A stretch of DNA of 14,888 nucleotides from Candidatus Eiseniibacteriota bacterium (GTDB taxonomy: Bacteria > Joyebacterota > Joyebacteria > Joyebacterales > Joyebacteraceae): positions 1 through 14,888 of the forward strand of contig DAOWCM010000019.1 of assembly GCA_030639555.1 (NCBI GenBank), in the 5' to 3' direction. Positions 12,902 through 14,888 of the stretch are shown one piece after another. Position 1 is the first letter of the stretch. The number at the start of each line of letters is the position of its first letter. The notes beneath the pieces were generated by a model, which saw only the letters and a program-made list of their open reading frames with translations, did not search any database and was not told where the DNA came from. Position numbers and translations under genes: made by a program.

Positions 12902-14063
12902 GTGCCTCCTGACCCATCAGGCTTCTCCCTCTCGGGTCCGCTGCAGCCGAATGAATCGTCCCGAGTCTCTCTCCATCAAGAGTGAGATACTCCGTGTACA
13001 GGTTGCAGGCCATGCACGAGTGTACCGGCAGAACGCAGACGAGGTCACCAAGCTTCAGACCGGCCGCCCACTGCGCGTCCGCCTCCAGGACGCCGTGCTC
13101 CTGAAAGACCGACACCACGGGAGCGAAGGGCCCCGCACCTCCTGGCCACGCCCGGCTTGCCTGCCCGAAGATGACTCGACCGTCCTCGCCCTTCATCGAC
13201 TCCGCTGACAGATGGACGGCGCCTCCGTAGAGCAGCACCCGGCCGCGCTCAGGATAGATGCCCACGACCGGGCAGGCAACGGCGGCCGCGATGTCGTCCG
13301 CCGCGCAGGAACCCGTTCCAACCTGCGTCAGGTCGTAGAACACGAAGTTCCCGGGCCGCAGCTCGTCCACACCGGCGAAATCCTCGGCCAGACTGGCGCC
13401 CGGCGTGTCCCCTATCGAGACCGCGCATGCCACGCCCCCGCGCGAGACGAGGAGTTCCCGGACCGAGCGCAGCTTCTCCAGCGCCTCGTCATGCACGCGC
13501 CGGACACCCTCCGGCGTCCGTTCCCTGTAGGTCAGGCCGTTGTACGAGAGGATCCCCGCGAACTCCAGGCTCGCGCCGCCGAGGATGTCGTCGGCGACCG
13601 CCGTGATACGCGCTCCGTCGTCCCACGCCACGCCGGCTCGTCCGTAGCCGGTGTCGATCTTGAGCCACACGCGCAGCGGTACTCCCATCCGGCGCGCGAC
13701 GGCCTGGGCAGCGTCCCGCGAGTCCACGAGCACGCCCAGACGCACGCGCTCCGCCAGTGCGGCGATGTCGTCCAACTCTCGGAGATTGACCGGGAACGCG
13801 ACCGTGATGTCGGTCCAGCCGTCCTCTGCGAAGTAACGGGCCATGGCCACCGAAGAGACGGTTATGGCCGAGACACCCGCGTCTCGAAACCACCGACCGA
13901 CGCCCAGTGACTGGTGCGTCTTGAAGTGAGGTCGTAGGGCGACACCCGCCGACGAGGCGCGCGCCGCCATTCGTTCGATGTTGCGGACGGCCCGTGCCCT
14001 GTCGAGAACAAGTGTCGGGCGCTGGATGTTCAGCTTCCCGAGCGCACCTGGCGTCTCGCTCAC
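12888..14063 (-). CDS. D-threonine aldolase / D-serine dehydratase-type PLP enzyme
   Basis: A 391-residue fold-type III PLP enzyme (alanine racemase-like barrel) of the D-threonine aldolase/eukaryotic-type D-serine dehydratase family. PLP lysine is Lys48 in RPHFKTHQS. The barrel continues through LKIDTGYGRAGV (135-146), the phosphate-binding SIGDTPGAS (216-224), and LRPGNFVFYD. The C-terminal metal site typical of the family is LPVHSCMACNLY with His348 and Cys350, normally binding Zn or another divalent metal. The reaction is either retro-aldol cleavage of D-3-hydroxy amino acids or dehydration of D-serine; sequence by eye does not separate them. The start is GTG at 14063, with AGGAGG 4 bases upstream; the open frame before it is arginine/serine-rich and unsupported. 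Its 3' end overlaps the Fe-S winged-helix gene, so the two are probably translated together. Confidence 0.92.
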   Translation of the reverse strand: MSETPGALGKLNIQRPTLVLDRARAVRNIERMAARASSAGVALRPHFKTHQSLGVGRWFRDAGVSAITVSSVAMARYFAEDGWTDITVAFPVNLRELDDIAALAERVRLGVLVDSRDAAQAVARRMGVPLRVWLKIDTGYGRAGVAWDDGARITAVADDILGGASLEFAGILSYNGLTYRERTPEGVRRVHDEALEKLRSVRELLVSRGGVACAVSIGDTPGASLAEDFAGVDELRPGNFVFYDLTQVGTGSCAADDIAAAVACPVVGIYPERGRVLLYGGAVHLSAESMKGEDGRVIFGQASRAWPGGAGPFAPVVSVFQEHGVLEADAQWAAGLKLGDLVCVLPVHSCMACNLYTEYLTLDGERLGTIHSAAADPRGRSLMGQEAHDGG

Positions 14064-14067
14064 CGGT

Positions 14068-14073
14068 CCTCCT
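14068..14073 (-). promoter_or_regulatory. Shine-Dalgarno site deciding a GTG start
   Basis: AGGAGG on the minus strand, 4 bases before the GTG at 14061-14063. It decides the start of the PLP enzyme over a longer open frame that would add 73 codons of unlike composition. Confidence 0.75.
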
Positions 14074-14127
14074 CGCTCAAGGACTCGCTCGCCCACCGCC
14101 CGCCCGCACGACACGCCGCCGGCGCCA

Positions 14128-14490
14128 CTACGACGAGCTTCCGAAGAGAATGACTCCACCGACCACGACGCACGCTGCCAGCAGCGCCCACGGCTGCATC
14201 GTATCCTTGAGCACGAGCACGTCCGCCGAGTTGAGCACCAGAACAGCGCCTGCGAGCACACCGAGTCCGAGGACGGCGCCACCGGCTCTGCGGACCAGCC
14301 GGTCAGAACTGGACAGCCCCGAACACAGAGATGCGAGCAGCAGCCCTACGAGATAGGCGGCGCCGAACGCCGTCCACGTGCGAAGCAGTCCTGCCTGAAA
14401 GTGACCCTCGTACGACCCGTACAGGATCGCTGCTCCGCACAGCAACCCGAACACGATGAGCGCTACACCCACGTACCTTCCGAGGATCAT
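14128..14490 (-). CDS. Four-helix inner membrane protein, unknown
   Basis: A 120-residue hydrophobic protein with about four membrane segments, near residues 6-24, 40-57, 72-87 and 99-116, joined by short loops; the last loop before helix four contains KDTMQPW. Hydrophobic segments rich in Ala/Gly/Leu/Val and a Ser-rich end are all that can be said. I do not recognise the family. The ATG at 14490 has GGAGG 8 bases upstream; a start 50 codons further is rejected for its Arg/Ser-rich shadow composition. It stands between the truncated gene and the PLP enzyme. Confidence 0.72.
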   Translation of the reverse strand: MILGRYVGVALIVFGLLCGAAILYGSYEGHFQAGLLRTWTAFGAAYLVGLLLASLCSGLSSSDRLVRRAGGAVLGLGVLAGAVLVLNSADVLVLKDTMQPWALLAACVVVGGVILFGSSS

Positions 14491-14560
14491 CGTCGCGCCC
14501 TCCGATCTCTCAGCGTGAACCTCAGTCCGGACCACACGACCAAGTCCGCGCGACCCGCGG

Positions 14561-14888
14561 CTACCACCCGGAGCTGCCGCTGCCCTCTGTTGGGTGCAGG
14601 AACTCGTCGAACTCAGACATCGACACGAGATCGCACGCACTGAACGGCGATCCCTCCGTGCTCGTCAACCAGCGCAGGCTGTTGAGCGTGTCCGCCCTGC
14701 CCGGGACCTCTACACGGGTCGAATCTGCCTCGTAGCGCGCCGTCCACCCCTCGCCCTGAAGCTCCAGCCCGCCGTCCGTGTAGACCCACATCCCCGTCGC
14801 CAACGGTGCCGGTTCCGGCCTCATGATGTCCTCACGGTCGCGATCGAGCACGCCCTCGCGCACGGAGAAGGTCCCGTCCCGCCCGAGC
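14561..14888 (-). CDS. C-terminal part of an unrecognised protein, cut by the window edge
   Basis: The frame is open from the window edge to a TAG at 14561, giving the last 108 residues of a larger protein. It reads as beta-rich (GTFSVREGVLDRD, GMWVYTDGGLELQGEGW, TARYEADSTRVEVPG) and ends with a short acidic, Gly/Ser-rich tail (DEFLHPTEGSGSSGW). A GTG at 14863 or ATG at 14823 are possible internal starts, but the open frame upstream makes a longer gene more likely. No family can be named from this piece. Confidence 0.6.
   Translation of the reverse strand, partial: LGRDGTFSVREGVLDRDREDIMRPEPAPLATGMWVYTDGGLELQGEGWTARYEADSTRVEVPGRADTLNSLRWLTSTEGSPFSACDLVSMSEFDEFLHPTEGSGSSGW

Noticed and set aside
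14546..14560. Short CCGCG/CGCGG hairpin after the truncated gene
   Set aside because: Only 5 bp with no T-run; expected by chance at this base composition.
1..14888. CRISPR arrays, tRNA or rRNA genes, insertion sequences
   Set aside because: No regularly spaced repeats, no cloverleaf-like or rRNA-like stretch and no transposase or terminal inverted repeats were seen by eye; coding density leaves little room.

Overview
This is a GC-rich bacterial window (roughly 64% G+C by eye) in which every supportable gene lies on the minus strand, so transcription runs from high to low coordinates. Seventeen complete protein genes and one 5'-truncated gene fill it; the longest gap is about 137 bases. I see no rRNA, tRNA, insertion sequence, integrase or CRISPR array. 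A bacterial glutaminyl-tRNA synthetase, an archaeal-type ferredoxin:disulfide reductase with a rubredoxin tail, an MTH1187-type thiamine-binding protein and a secreted DUF1028 protein suggest an uncultured, probably anaerobic or facultative lineage near the FCB-type candidate phyla. That placement is inference with low confidence.

Upstream block (14888 to 10307): the C-terminal end of an unrecognised protein, a four-helix membrane protein, a D-threonine aldolase/D-serine dehydratase-type PLP enzyme that overlaps a winged-helix protein very rich in Fe-S cysteines, a small lipoprotein-like membrane protein with a repeated amphipathic helix, a small cupin, and a PaaI-type hotdog thioesterase. 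A strong GC hairpin built from a direct repeat sits just upstream of the thioesterase.

Middle block (10262 to 6135): a good sigma70-type promoter (TTGAAG, 17 bp, TAGAAT) precedes glnS. Behind it in close order come a SAM methyltransferase, a thiamine-binding protein, a glutaredoxin-like protein, the FTR-rubredoxin protein and a two-helix membrane protein with a coiled coil. The glutaredoxin and FTR genes overlap by a TTGA stop/start and look like one ferredoxin-driven disulfide-reduction module.

Downstream block (6075 to 22): a YihY/BrkB membrane protein overlaps, again by TTGA, a caspase/CHAT-like protein of the DUF6642 type with a visible His/Cys pair. Then follow an atypical nucleotidyltransferase, a secreted DUF1028-TPR protein and a soluble hybrid histidine kinase (PAS-PAS-GAF-HisKA-HATPase-REC). 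From glnS to the kinase gaps are at most about 76 bp with no convincing internal promoter, so long read-through is possible. The most unusual elements are the YihY/DUF6642/nucleotidyltransferase run, the cysteine-rich winged-helix Fe-S protein, the Grx/FTR-rubredoxin pair and the hairpin repeat near 10797-10836.
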